A stretch of 64,000 bases of DNA from Ferruginibacter sp. HRS2-29. GTDB lineage: Bacteria; Bacteroidota; Bacteroidia; Chitinophagales; Chitinophagaceae. A program made the translations under genes and the position numbers. Shown in pieces: positions 49,714-58,706 of this stretch. Within the stretch, counting starts at the first letter, position 1; every line of letters starts with the position of its first letter. The notes under the pieces were generated by a model. The model was not told the origin of the DNA. It made no database searches and saw only the letters and a list, made by a program, of their open reading frames with translations. The DNA lies in assembly GCF_024343615.1 (NCBI RefSeq), contig NZ_RJUB01000159.1:62001-126000 (forward strand). Direction: 5' to 3'.

Positions 49714-50521
49714 AATGGGTTTCAAAAAACTTCCTGAAGAACAACAAATGATAAGGCAAGGCGTTCGTCCAGTATTGCCAGTTGTGCTCCCCGGTACGTT
49801 CTACATAATCGTGTGGAATTTTCAATCTTTCCAGTTTTGCATGTAATGCCCGGTTTCCTTTGATGAAAATATCGCCGGTTCCGCAATCGATCAGCAGCGG
49901 CATTTTTTTATTTGAAAAAGTATCCGCGATATCGATCACCGAAAACCGGTGCCAGAAATTTGAATACGCGATCGTATCCCCCAATCTTTTGCCTGTCTCA
50001 AATTTGTTGTGTGTTTCATTCAGGTCAACAGCTCCGCTCATACTGGCTGCTGCGCCAAATACATCCTGGTGCCGCATGGCCAGCATCAAAGCTCCATGGC
50101 CGCCCATGCTGAGCCCGGTAATGGCGCGACGGTTTTTATCCTGCAGGGTGAAATAATTTTTATCGATGTACTCCACCAGCTCTTTTGAAATGAATGTTTC
50201 AAAACGGGTGGCGCTGTCTACGGGGCTATCTACATACCAGCTGCTGAAGCCGCCATCCGGACAAACGATGATGCATTTGTTTTCTGTCGCCTCGCTGATC
50301 AACGAAGGCATTTTTTTTATCCAGTTGTCGTAAGCGCCGCTGTATCCATGTAAAAGGTAAACTACCGGGTAGCGGGTTGGTTTCTCCTGCGGCAATGAGG
50401 GTTGTATCACCACACATTTCAAAGACCGGTGCATGCTGTTGCTGAAAATACTTATCGTATCTACCTGCGCTGAAGCGGAATAGAAGAGGAGGGAGAAAAG
50501 AAAGGTGGATAGTATGCGCAT
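49712..50521 (-). CDS. Esterase-D/FrmB-like alpha/beta hydrolase, exported
   Basis: The product has 269 residues. A signal peptide ends at SASAQ (about 19). YPVVYLLHGYSGAYDNWI (oxyanion region), the nucleophile S138 in GLSMGGHGALML, the Asp in LIDCGTGDIF and the final His in GEHNWQYW complete the triad. The family includes S-formylglutathione hydrolase and mycolyltransferase-like esterases. An extracytoplasmic carboxylesterase is the safest call. Confidence 0.9.
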   Translation of the reverse strand: MRILSTFLFSLLFYSASAQVDTISIFSNSMHRSLKCVVIQPSLPQEKPTRYPVVYLLHGYSGAYDNWIKKMPSLISEATENKCIIVCPDGGFSSWYVDSPVDSATRFETFISKELVEYIDKNYFTLQDKNRRAITGLSMGGHGALMLAMRHQDVFGAAASMSGAVDLNETHNKFETGKRLGDTIAYSNFWHRFSVIDIADTFSNKKMPLLIDCGTGDIFIKGNRALHAKLERLKIPHDYVERTGEHNWQYWTNALPYHLLFFRKFFETH

Positions 50522-50564
50522 GAATTATATGTTTATCCAAATTTAGATAAATTAGACAAGAAAG

Positions 50565-50726
50565 GATCTCAGATTTCAAAAGGATAAGAGGATTCCCCTG
50601 ATTGTTTTTACTTCGTAAAAACGAAAATGCAGTTTATAAAACTTGAATTTTTTTTATAAACTGCATTTTTATTTTGCGTCAGCAAAAAATCTGTGAAATC
50701 CTCTTATCCTTTTTAAATCTGCGATC
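50565..50726. repeat. Cloverleaf repeat, copy 2
   Basis: The outer stem includes a perfect 17-bp match, AAAAGGATAAGAGGATT (50578-50594) with 50697-50713. Inside are TTTTTAC-GTAAAAA (50604-50622), AAATGCAGTTTATAAAA with its complement (50625-50668), and TTTTGC-GCAAAA (50671-50690). The two side hairpins are swapped relative to copies 1 and 3, so this copy is inverted. It overlaps the end of the M1 peptidase gene. Confidence 0.92.
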
Positions 50727-53073
50727 ACCTGATTTCTTTCTGCATCGGGTTTCCGCCGGTACTGGCTCCCCTTGATGCAGCGGTTCTTGCTTTGAATAAC
50801 TGGAATTTTGAGGGTGTTCCTGCAACGTTCCAGCCGTTATTATTTTCATTGATGTCGGCAGTTTCCCTCATAGGATCGAGCCTGATGGCTGCTACTTCCT
50901 TATCCTTTATGAATGTTTTTACCACCTTATTTTCATTTTTTCTCCAGATCTGCGCTGCAATACGTTCTACTTCCCTGCTGCCATCTTTGTATGTCCACTC
51001 AATGATGATCGGCATCACAAGCCCGCCAAGGTTGCTGAAAGTGAGTTCATAGATATTCTTATTGCCCGCGATGTTTATTTTTTCCTGGGCGGTTAAATTG
51101 TCTGCACCTGCTGTAGTCCTTACAAATGGAGTGGTATCCACTTTCGCAAGTCCGCGATCGTATCTCCAGTAAAAATCACGCAGGCTGGTATCCGCATCTG
51201 TTGCAAATACTATGTTTTTATCTTCCCTGTTGCGAATCTTTGAAATGTCTTCAAATGTATTCTGAATAGGTTTGGCAACCGGAAATGGCGAATTTCTTGG
51301 AACTGCCACTCTATTGCCTTCGGCATCCAATGTGGCCCATTTTACAGAATCAAGTGAAATGTCGCAGGCATCGGTGCTGTAAAACCAGCCACGGAAAAAC
51401 CAATCGAGATTTTCTGCGCTGGCATCACCCATGGTGCGGAAAAAATCGGCAGGTGTAGGGTGTTTGAATGCCCAGCGGCGTGCGTATTCCTTAAATGAAT
51501 AATCGAACAATTCCCTGCCCATGATCGTTTCACGCATGATGTTGAGGCCGGTAGCGGGTTTGCTGTAAGCATTCGGGCCAAACTGTATGATGTTCTCGCT
51601 GTTGGTCATGATAGGCTCCAGCTGGTCTTTCGGCATCTTCATGTAATCGGTGATCTTGTAAGCCGGCCCACGGCCCACAGGAAATTTATTATCCCATAAT
51701 TCTTCCGAGAGATATTCCACGAACGTATTCAATCCTTCATCCATCCACGACCATTGCCTTTCATCGCTGTTGATGATCATCGGGAAAAAGTTATGCCCCA
51801 CTTCATGGATCACCACACCCAGCATTCCGTTCTTGGTAGCTTCACTGTAGGTACCGTCTTTTTCGGTACGGCCATAATTGAAACAGATCATCGGGTACTC
51901 CATACCGTTAGCCGCTTCCAGGCTTTGCGCCACAGGGTATGGATAAGGAATGGTAAATTTAGAATAGGTCTTTATAGTATGTGCTACCGCTTTTGTACTG
52001 TACTTACGGTAAAGGTTGTACGCTTCTTTTCCATAAGCGCTCATGCACATCACTTTTTTCCCTTCAATGTAAACCGGCATGGCATCCCATACAAACTTAC
52101 GGCTGCTGCCCCATGCAAAATCACGCACCATATCGGCTTTGAATATCCATGTTTTCTTCTGGGTAGATTTCTGTTTTTCTCTTGCTTTCGCTTCTTCCAG
52201 TGTCACGATCTCTGTTACATCTTTTGCATTCTGCGCTTTCTGCCAACGGGCAAACTGCGCCGGGGTAAGCACCTGCTGGTAATTCTGTGCCTGACCGGTA
52301 GACATTACCACATGATCCGCAGGCACTGTCATGGCTACTTTGAAATTCCCGAAAGTGAGAGCGAATTCTCCCGTACCGGCAAACTGATGATTCTGCCATC
52401 CCTGGTAATCACTGTATACGCAAAGACGGGGATACCATTGGGTCATCGTAAACAGATCATTTCCGTCTTCGGCAAAATACTCGAAGCCGCCACGGCCGCC
52501 GTACTTTGTACGTTCGATAATATTGTAATTCCATTCTATCTTAAAAATAAATTGCTGCCCGGGCTTCAGTATTTGCGGAAGTTCCACACGCATCATCGTT
52601 TTGTTGATGGTATATTTCAAATCAGCGCCGGTAGCGTTGGTCACTTTGGTGATGTTATCTCCGTAAATATCTTTTTTACCATTATCAATATCCTGCACCG
52701 TCAAGTTGAGGTTGAGTGTGCTGCCGGATTGATAACCGGAATTATTCTTAAGACTGTGCTGGTTTTCGTCGAGCTGCAGCCACAGGTAACTGAGGTTGTC
52801 GGGAGAATTGTTGTAATAAGTGATGGTTTCCTTTCCCGTCAGTTTGCGGTTGGGTTCATCCAGCTCCGCTGTGATATCATAATCGCAGCGCTGTTGCCAA
52901 TACTTTGGGCCCGGCGCCCCGCTTGCAGTACGGTATTCGTTGGGGGTAGGAAGAATGGTGCCGAGCTGCTCGAATTTGTTGCCGTGATTGCTCGTTGGAT
53001 TATTCCTGATATCCTGTGCCTGGATGGCGCATAAAGGCAATACCAATGCCAGGAGTGACAATCTTATTTTCAT
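50725..53073 (-). CDS. M1 family metallopeptidase
   Basis: The product has 782 residues. A signal peptide ends at CAIQAQ (about 20). The N-terminal saddle domain includes YDITAELDEPNRKLTGKETITYYNNS. The gluzincin site is HEVGH (423-427) with E446 in WMDEGLNTFVEY as third zinc ligand. NGMEYPMICF fits the GxMEN exopeptidase loop in altered form. It probably trims peptides in the periplasm. The HupE gene lies next upstream on the same strand, an arrangement I recall from other Bacteroidota. Confidence 0.93.
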   Translation of the reverse strand: MKIRLSLLALVLPLCAIQAQDIRNNPTSNHGNKFEQLGTILPTPNEYRTASGAPGPKYWQQRCDYDITAELDEPNRKLTGKETITYYNNSPDNLSYLWLQLDENQHSLKNNSGYQSGSTLNLNLTVQDIDNGKKDIYGDNITKVTNATGADLKYTINKTMMRVELPQILKPGQQFIFKIEWNYNIIERTKYGGRGGFEYFAEDGNDLFTMTQWYPRLCVYSDYQGWQNHQFAGTGEFALTFGNFKVAMTVPADHVVMSTGQAQNYQQVLTPAQFARWQKAQNAKDVTEIVTLEEAKAREKQKSTQKKTWIFKADMVRDFAWGSSRKFVWDAMPVYIEGKKVMCMSAYGKEAYNLYRKYSTKAVAHTIKTYSKFTIPYPYPVAQSLEAANGMEYPMICFNYGRTEKDGTYSEATKNGMLGVVIHEVGHNFFPMIINSDERQWSWMDEGLNTFVEYLSEELWDNKFPVGRGPAYKITDYMKMPKDQLEPIMTNSENIIQFGPNAYSKPATGLNIMRETIMGRELFDYSFKEYARRWAFKHPTPADFFRTMGDASAENLDWFFRGWFYSTDACDISLDSVKWATLDAEGNRVAVPRNSPFPVAKPIQNTFEDISKIRNREDKNIVFATDADTSLRDFYWRYDRGLAKVDTTPFVRTTAGADNLTAQEKINIAGNKNIYELTFSNLGGLVMPIIIEWTYKDGSREVERIAAQIWRKNENKVVKTFIKDKEVAAIRLDPMRETADINENNNGWNVAGTPSKFQLFKARTAASRGASTGGNPMQKEIR

Positions 53074-53118
53074 GCTTGAACTGTTTATTGCTTAAAGATA
53101 TCAAATAATCGTTGTTTT

Positions 53119-53697
53119 CTACAAAGGCCATCTTTTCCAGCACATATCCATAGCTATGCAGAATGCTATGCCGGACAATATGATCACCCACCACCTTCTC
53201 GACATACCTCCTTTTGTTACAAGAAGATAATTTATCAGCAAAATGATCGTCACTACCAGGATCTGACCTGCTTCCAGGCCCAGGTTAAAACTCAGCAATG
53301 GCGTTACGATAGATTGTTTTTTGGCCAGCATGAACCTGATCGTATTGGCAAACCCCATTCCATGTATCAGCCCAAAGAACAATGCTAAAAAATACTGTAT
53401 TTGTAAACTGCTGTTGCTGAAATCTTTTTTCCGGATATTGATCAATGCGGTAAGCACGATGGTAAGCGGTATCAGAAATTCTATCCATTCGCTGTTGAAA
53501 CGGATCACATCATAAGCGCTCAAAGCCAACGTCAACGAATGCCCGATGGTGAATGCGGTGACGAGTATCAACACCTGTTTCCAGTTGCTGACCATGTAAA
53601 TGGCCGCCAACGCCATGATGAACATCAGGTGATCCAGGGCATTGATACTGATGATATGATCCCAGCCAATCTTGAAATAAAATATAAAATTATCCAT
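53119..53697 (-). CDS. HupE/UreJ-family membrane protein
   Basis: From the ATG at 53697 the product has 192 residues. It has six or so membrane helices and the family landmarks GWDHIISINALDHLMFIM and FTIGHSLTLALSAYD (conserved His/Asp), and LIHGMGFANTIRF. HupE and UreJ proteins are nickel/cobalt or cobalt-specific transporters or accessory proteins. It is followed by the M1 peptidase and is divergent from the DUF6702 gene. A longer start at 53751 lacks family support. Confidence 0.9.
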   Translation of the reverse strand: MDNFIFYFKIGWDHIISINALDHLMFIMALAAIYMVSNWKQVLILVTAFTIGHSLTLALSAYDVIRFNSEWIEFLIPLTIVLTALINIRKKDFSNSSLQIQYFLALFFGLIHGMGFANTIRFMLAKKQSIVTPLLSFNLGLEAGQILVVTIILLINYLLVTKGGMSRRWWVIILSGIAFCIAMDMCWKRWPL

Positions 53698-53783
53698 GAA
53701 TACCAGTAGCAACCCCGATTGCGTTATTTTTGGGCAGACAAATATATCCAAGTCTGTTTTTAATAACTAATTTCAATGCTTTG

Positions 53784-54290
53784 ATGGCAGGTATTTTATA
53801 TAAATGGTTTTTAATAGCGTCCATGCAATTGTTGCCTGTCGGAATATTACATCATCCGGTGTATATAAGTATAGCCGAAATTGAATACAATGCGAAAGAG
53901 AAACAACTGGAGATCAGCTGCAAATTATTTGCCGACGATTTTGAAAAAGCATTACGGACAGCTTACAATACTCATGTGGACCTGCTGGATAAAAATAATA
54001 AACCGGCCATGGATAAGCTGGTAAACGATTACATTCAAAAACGGTTTAAGGTATCTGTAAATGGAAAGGCAACTGCTTTGAAGTACATCGGTTTTGAGCC
54101 ATTAGAAGAGGGGGTCTATTGTTATTTTGAAGGAGATAATATCGCGTCGGTAAAATCAATTGGCATTACCAGCACGATCTTATACGAATACAAGGAACAA
54201 CAGATGGGATTGATTCATTGTACGGTGAATGGGGAAATGAAAAATTATAAATTGAATAACCCGGAAGCCACGGTGATATTTAATTTTTAA
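53784..54290 (+). CDS. DUF6702 family exported protein
   Basis: From the ATG at 53784 the product has 168 residues. The hydrophobic start is followed by LHHPVYISIAEIEYNAKEKQLEISCKLFADDFEKAL, the conserved opening of DUF6702, then a beta-rich domain. The divergent HupE gene starts 86 bp away, so the two share a promoter region (53698-53783). The pairing with HupE suggests a function in metal handling, which is inference. Confidence 0.85.
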   Translation: MAGILYKWFLIASMQLLPVGILHHPVYISIAEIEYNAKEKQLEISCKLFADDFEKALRTAYNTHVDLLDKNNKPAMDKLVNDYIQKRFKVSVNGKATALKYIGFEPLEEGVYCYFEGDNIASVKSIGITSTILYEYKEQQMGLIHCTVNGEMKNYKLNNPEATVIFNF

Positions 54291-54301
54291 TGAGATCAGG
54301 A

Positions 54302-54464
54302 AATCACGGATTATAAATTGATTAGGGGATTACACGGATGTTTTGCTATTCGCAAAATAAAAATGCAGTTTATAAAATAATTGAAATTTTTCTAAACTGC
54401 ATTTATTTTTTACGGAGTAAAAAATAATCTGTGTAATCCCCTAATCAATTTATAATCCGTGATC
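54302..54464. repeat. Cloverleaf repeat, copy 3
   Basis: The outer stem is a perfect 33-bp complement: 54303-54335 with 54431-54463 (starts ATCACGGATTATAAATTG). Inside are TTTTGC-GCAAAA (54341-54357), AAATGCAGTTTATAAAA with AAACTGCATTT (54361-54404), and TTTTTTAC-GTAAAAAA (54406-54424). It lies between convergent genes. Confidence 0.94.
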
Positions 54465-54468
54465 TGAA

Positions 54469-55767
54469 TTATTCTTCCAGCTGATCTTTCAACTCCTGCG
54501 ATATCGTTACCAGTATCTTATCTATTCTCTGCCCATCCATATCGATGATCTCGAACGAAAAATCCTTCCATTCAAATTTTTCTCCGGTAGCCGGAATATG
54601 TTCCAGTTCATGTAATACAAATCCTGCAACGGTATCAAATTCGTGCTCGCCTTCATTCATCCAGTCGGCACGCTCGAAGTAAGAAAGGAAATCGTAAAAA
54701 TGTATCTGGGCATCTACCAGGAAACTTCCGTCTTCGCGTTTTACGATCTCATATTCTTCCTGGCCGGTTTGCGGTACATCGCCAACAATGGCTTCCAGTA
54801 TATCATTCAGCGTGATCATACCTTCCATGGTCCCGTATTCGTTTACGATAAAACAAGTATGGATTTTAGTCGACTTGATCTTTTCCAGCAACTGGTATGC
54901 TTTATTATTTTCCGGAACAAACAAAGCAGGTTTCAATAATTTATCCAGCTTGGTTTCCGGTGAAGCCTTCAGCAGGTCTTTCACATACACCAGCCCTTTA
55001 ATGTTATCGATCGATTCTTCGCAAACAGGAAAAGTGCTGAATACGATATCGTCCAGTTTATTTTTTACATCCTGCACACTGTCGTTGATGTTGAGCCATA
55101 CGATGTCGGTGCGGTGGGTCATCAATGAAGTGATGTTACGGTCGCCAAGATGAAAAACCCTTTCTATGATCTCTTTCTCATCTTCTTCAATGGAACCATG
55201 CTCGCTGCCTTCGGATATCATCTGTTTGATCTCTTCTTCTGTAACTGCACTGTCTGTTGCCTTCTTAATGTTGAATATTTTAAAAATAAGATTGGTCGCG
55301 TTGGACAAGAACCATACGAACGGCAGCATGATCATGGTCAGCAGGTTCATTGGGCCGGCCACCACACGGGCGATCTTTTCTGCACGAAGCAGACCGAATT
55401 TCTTCGGGATCAATTCGCCGAAAATGATGGAAAGAAATGTAACGATCACTACTACTACAGAAGTGGCAATGGTATCGGCGTATTTGGCGATGGGTTCGAA
55501 TTTTTCGAAAAAGGGCATCAGTTCCTTGCCGAATTTTTCGCCGGAGTACACACCCGTCAGGATGGAGATCAGCGTAATGCCTATTTGTGCGGTGCTTAAA
55601 AATTTCTCGGGATTTTCAGCCAGGTCCAATGCAGCTTTCGCTTTGAGGTCGCCTTTATTCGCCATCCCTTCGAGCCTGCCTTTGCGGGCGCTCACCAGGG
55701 CGATCTCAGACATAACGAAAAGTGCATTCAGTAAAATAAGTCCCAATAAGATAAATACTTCAGTCAT
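54469..55767 (-). CDS. CNNM/CBS/CorC_HlyC protein (hemolysin C family)
   Basis: The product has 432 residues. A CNNM membrane domain with about four helices (1-185) contains SEIALVSARKGRLE and FGELIPKKFGL. Two CBS domains follow (about 205-335) with LMTHRTDIVWL, VYVKDLLKA and YGTMEGMITLNDILEAIVGD. A CorC_HlyC domain ends it (about 350-430). The family is linked to Mg2+ or Co2+ efflux; the older haemolysin name is historical. It precedes the PAP2 gene region on the same strand. Confidence 0.93.
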   Translation of the reverse strand: MTEVFILLGLILLNALFVMSEIALVSARKGRLEGMANKGDLKAKAALDLAENPEKFLSTAQIGITLISILTGVYSGEKFGKELMPFFEKFEPIAKYADTIATSVVVVIVTFLSIIFGELIPKKFGLLRAEKIARVVAGPMNLLTMIMLPFVWFLSNATNLIFKIFNIKKATDSAVTEEEIKQMISEGSEHGSIEEDEKEIIERVFHLGDRNITSLMTHRTDIVWLNINDSVQDVKNKLDDIVFSTFPVCEESIDNIKGLVYVKDLLKASPETKLDKLLKPALFVPENNKAYQLLEKIKSTKIHTCFIVNEYGTMEGMITLNDILEAIVGDVPQTGQEEYEIVKREDGSFLVDAQIHFYDFLSYFERADWMNEGEHEFDTVAGFVLHELEHIPATGEKFEWKDFSFEIIDMDGQRIDKILVTISQELKDQLEE

Positions 55768-55776
55768 AATTTTAGC

Positions 55777-56340
55777 TTAAGCTAACGAATGGTTTTTATT
55801 GAAAAGGCGTGCCACGATATATCCTATCGCCATGCCGATCAGCGCTCCGCAAACGATATCGCCCGGGAAATGTACGCCTACATACACTTGTGCATATACA
55901 ATAATAAACGCCCAAAGAAAGAACAATAATGACCATTTGCCAATAATATTCTTCAACGTACTGTAAAAAAACATGGCCATCCCGAAATGTGATGTGGCGT
56001 GCGATGAAGTGAAACTGGAGCTTTGAGGCTTATAACTTAACAGGAAACGCAGGCCATCAGCCATCGACGGATCATTGCAGGGGCGTAGCCGGAAAATGTT
56101 TTCCTTGATGAGTTTGCTGCTTACAAAATCGGCGAGAACAGGCACGCAGGCGGCAAAAACGATCCACCAGCCCACACTTTTTTTGCCGTTAATGATCACA
56201 AAGAGGAACAGGAAAAGGTATAATGGAATAGAAAAGTAAGAATTACGCACCAGGGGCAGCAGCCAGTCGAAAAAAGCATTGTGCCATTGCTGGTTGATGA
56301 GCCGGAAGAGATATTTATCCAGCGCTAGTAGATTTTGCAT
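55777..56340 (-). CDS. PAP2-family membrane phosphatase
   Basis: The product has 187 residues with five to six membrane helices. The phosphatase signature is seen as KENIFRLRPCNDP (a variant of Kx6RP), SSFTSSHATSHFG (PSGH-like with SxH), and VYVGVHFPGDIVCGALIG (SRx5Hx3D-like). It probably dephosphorylates undecaprenyl pyrophosphate or phosphatidate-type lipids at the inner membrane. It ends 9 nt before the CNNM gene start, so both form an operon. Confidence 0.92.
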   Translation of the reverse strand: MQNLLALDKYLFRLINQQWHNAFFDWLLPLVRNSYFSIPLYLFLFLFVIINGKKSVGWWIVFAACVPVLADFVSSKLIKENIFRLRPCNDPSMADGLRFLLSYKPQSSSFTSSHATSHFGMAMFFYSTLKNIIGKWSLLFFLWAFIIVYAQVYVGVHFPGDIVCGALIGMAIGYIVARLFNKNHSLA

Positions 56341-56395
56341 ATTGATTTGCGACTAATGATCAAAAATAGGCATTTAGTACGAGAACGCTGATCAC

Positions 56396-56540
56396 GGAGA
56401 ACCGACGACTGACCACAGACCACCGACGACTGATGCTTCATTATATACGTGGCCCCTTGCGAAACCCTGAAAATTTATAAGATTTGCCGGAAATAACACC
56501 TGACGGTCGTCGGTCGTCGGTCGTCCGTCGTCGGTTCTCC
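56396..56540. repeat. GACGACC-type inverted repeat between PAP2 and sulfatase
   Basis: GGAGAACCGACGACTGACCA at the left pairs with TCGTCGGTCGTCCGTCGTCG and GGTTCTCC at the right. The outer eight bases GGAGAACC/GGTTCTCC are perfect. It is the strongest of three copies. Confidence 0.88.
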
Positions 56541-56567
56541 TTAACTTCGTAGCTCAAAAAGATACAC

Positions 56568-58541
56568 ATGGCTTTTTATTCAAAAGTCCCGAGGCTCATC
56601 CGTTGGGTGATCTCCTACGTTTTATTGCTGATTGTACTGATGACCGCATACCGGTTCTTCTTTTTCTTTCATTACCGGCCGGAACACAGGCCTTTTACCG
56701 GGCAGACATTCCTGCTGGGCCTGCGGTATGACCTGCGGATCGTTTCCGTGCTGGCTGTGGTGATGCTCATCATTGGCAGCATTCCGGCGATGAACCCGTT
56801 TCACAGTAAACGGGCCAAAAAAGGCTGGTTGATTATACTGTCGATCGTATTCCTGGTGGTGCTGGTCTTTTATGGCAGCGATTTTTATCACTATGATTAT
56901 TTAAAACAAAGGCTGAGCGCTTCGGTGCTTAATTTCCTGGTGGATGCGGGTATTTCCGGGGAAATGATGTGGCAGACATACCCGGTAATAAAGATCATAT
57001 TGGCACTCATTGCCGCCATGGTATTGTTTGTGTGGTGGGCAAAACGCAATTTCAGCAGGCTGGAAAAGAAACCCGCAGTTGCCGGTAAAAAAAGATCGAA
57101 AACGATTATTTACATCGTCAGTTTCCTTTTACTTGGACTGGCGATCTTTGGAAAGTTAAGCCAGTACCCGCTTCGCTGGAGCGATGCCTTTGCGGTACGC
57201 GACGATTTTAAAGCGAATACTGCATTGAACCCTTTTCAGAGTTTTTTCAGCACCCTGAAATTTAAAAATGCTACCTACGATATCGCCAATGTAAAGAAGT
57301 ATTACCCGCTGATGGCAGACTATCTGGGGGTTCAGCAAAAAGACAGTCTAACGTTGAACTATACCCGCAGTTTTACATTCCCGGATAGTTTGTCGCCCAA
57401 GCCCAATGTCATCATCGTCATCTGCGAAAGCTTCAGCGCTTATAAAAGCTCCATGTTTGGCAACAAACTGGATCCTACGCCGTTTTTCAATACTCTTTGC
57501 AACGAAGGCGCTTTCTTCGAACGTTGCTTCACGCCTGCGTTTGGCACTGCACGTGGCGTCTGGGCAACCATTACCGGCATACCGGATGTGCAGCGGGGAA
57601 GCACAGCCAGTCGCAACCCTTTGGCGGTAGACCAACATACGATCATCAATGATTTTACAGGATACGATAAGTTTTATTTCCTCGGCGGAAGCACTACCTG
57701 GGCCAATATCCGGGGATTGCTTACCAACAATATCGATAACCTGAAGATTTACGAGGAAGAAGATTTCAAAGCAAAAAAAGTGGATGTGTGGGGCATCAGT
57801 GATAAGAACCTTTTCCTGGAAGCGAGCAGCATTCTGGGCCAGCAGAAGAAACCTTTTATCAGCATCATTCAGACAGCCGACAATCACCGCCCATATACCA
57901 TCCCTGCACAGGATCAGGCAGAGTTCAAAAAAGTGGAGTACCCGAAAGATACACTTACCAAATACGGATTTGATGACAACGACCAGCTGAACGCTTTTCG
58001 TTACACCGATTTTTGCTACCGCAAATTCATTGAAGCGGCTAAAAAAGAACCCTTCTTCGATAATACCATTTTCGTTTTTGTAGGCGATCACGGCCTTCGC
58101 GGCGATGCGGGCAATATGTTTCCACAGAGTTTTACCAAACAGGGAATCCTGGCAGAACATGTGCCATTGTTGTTTTATGCGCCAAAGCTGATACAGCCAA
58201 AACGTGTCACCGATGTAGCGTCCCAACTGGATATTCTTCCGAGTGTAGCCACTATCGCAAAACAATCCTATACCAATTCGGCATTCGGAAGAAACCTGTT
58301 CGATACCGTTCCCGGAGTGCATTACGCCTTTATCGCCGATCCGGATATCATGAACATGGGGCTTGTAAGTAACGATTACTACTACACTAAAAACCTCAAG
58401 ACCGGTATTACCGAATTTGTGTCGGTGCGCAACAATTTGCCTGTGAATGATGACAGTGCCAGGAAGCACATGGCACAACTTACCGAAGCGTGGTACCTGA
58501 CGGCACAATACCAGCTGCTGAACAACAAAAAGAAAAAATAA
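56568..58541 (+). CDS. LTA-synthase-like sulfatase, membrane-bound (first copy)
   Basis: The product has 657 residues. Five N-terminal membrane helices (about 12-210) precede an extracytoplasmic sulfatase domain (about 275-610). It includes NVIIVICESFSAYKSSMFG (metal Glu), FGTARGVWATITGIPDV with the nucleophile T327, IIQTADNHRPYTIP, and FVFVGDHGLRG (metal Asp/His). Relatives transfer phosphoglycerol or phosphoethanolamine to envelope glycans. The next gene is a paralog of nearly equal length, which suggests tandem duplication. Confidence 0.93.
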   Translation: MAFYSKVPRLIRWVISYVLLLIVLMTAYRFFFFFHYRPEHRPFTGQTFLLGLRYDLRIVSVLAVVMLIIGSIPAMNPFHSKRAKKGWLIILSIVFLVVLVFYGSDFYHYDYLKQRLSASVLNFLVDAGISGEMMWQTYPVIKIILALIAAMVLFVWWAKRNFSRLEKKPAVAGKKRSKTIIYIVSFLLLGLAIFGKLSQYPLRWSDAFAVRDDFKANTALNPFQSFFSTLKFKNATYDIANVKKYYPLMADYLGVQQKDSLTLNYTRSFTFPDSLSPKPNVIIVICESFSAYKSSMFGNKLDPTPFFNTLCNEGAFFERCFTPAFGTARGVWATITGIPDVQRGSTASRNPLAVDQHTIINDFTGYDKFYFLGGSTTWANIRGLLTNNIDNLKIYEEEDFKAKKVDVWGISDKNLFLEASSILGQQKKPFISIIQTADNHRPYTIPAQDQAEFKKVEYPKDTLTKYGFDDNDQLNAFRYTDFCYRKFIEAAKKEPFFDNTIFVFVGDHGLRGDAGNMFPQSFTKQGILAEHVPLLFYAPKLIQPKRVTDVASQLDILPSVATIAKQSYTNSAFGRNLFDTVPGVHYAFIADPDIMNMGLVSNDYYYTKNLKTGITEFVSVRNNLPVNDDSARKHMAQLTEAWYLTAQYQLLNNKKKK

Positions 58542-58548
58542 ACTTCGC

Positions 58549-58609
58549 TGTCAGCCTGAGCTTGTCGAAGGTGGTCTCATGATCACCTTCGACAAGCTCA
58601 GGCTGACAG
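58549..58609. repeat. AGCCTGAGCTTGTCGAAGG palindrome between the sulfatases
   Basis: CTGTCAGCCTGAGCTTGTCG with AAGGTG is mirrored by CACCTTCGACAAGCTCAGGC and TGACAG around about 9 nt. Confidence 0.93.
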
Positions 58610-58673
58610 TAAGATCGCTTGAGGCTTTCAGAAAGTGAATAATAAAAATCATACTTTTAAAACCGCTATAAGT

Positions 58674-58681
58674 TAACTTTG
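58674..58681 (+). promoter_or_regulatory. -7 element TAACTTTG before the second sulfatase
   Basis: The octamer matches TAnnTTTG and ends 25 nt before the ATG at 58707. It suggests the second copy has its own promoter. Confidence 0.5.
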
Positions 58682-58706
58682 TCGCTCAATTCATATTTGT
58701 AAAGCT

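Noticed and set aside
51754..53034. 426-codon forward frame over the M1 peptidase
   Set aside because: Antisense shadow; rich in His, Cys and Phe in the way typical of reversed coding sequence.
57348..58508. 386-codon minus-strand frame over the first sulfatase
   Set aside because: It is antisense to a well-conserved gene and has no family resemblance.
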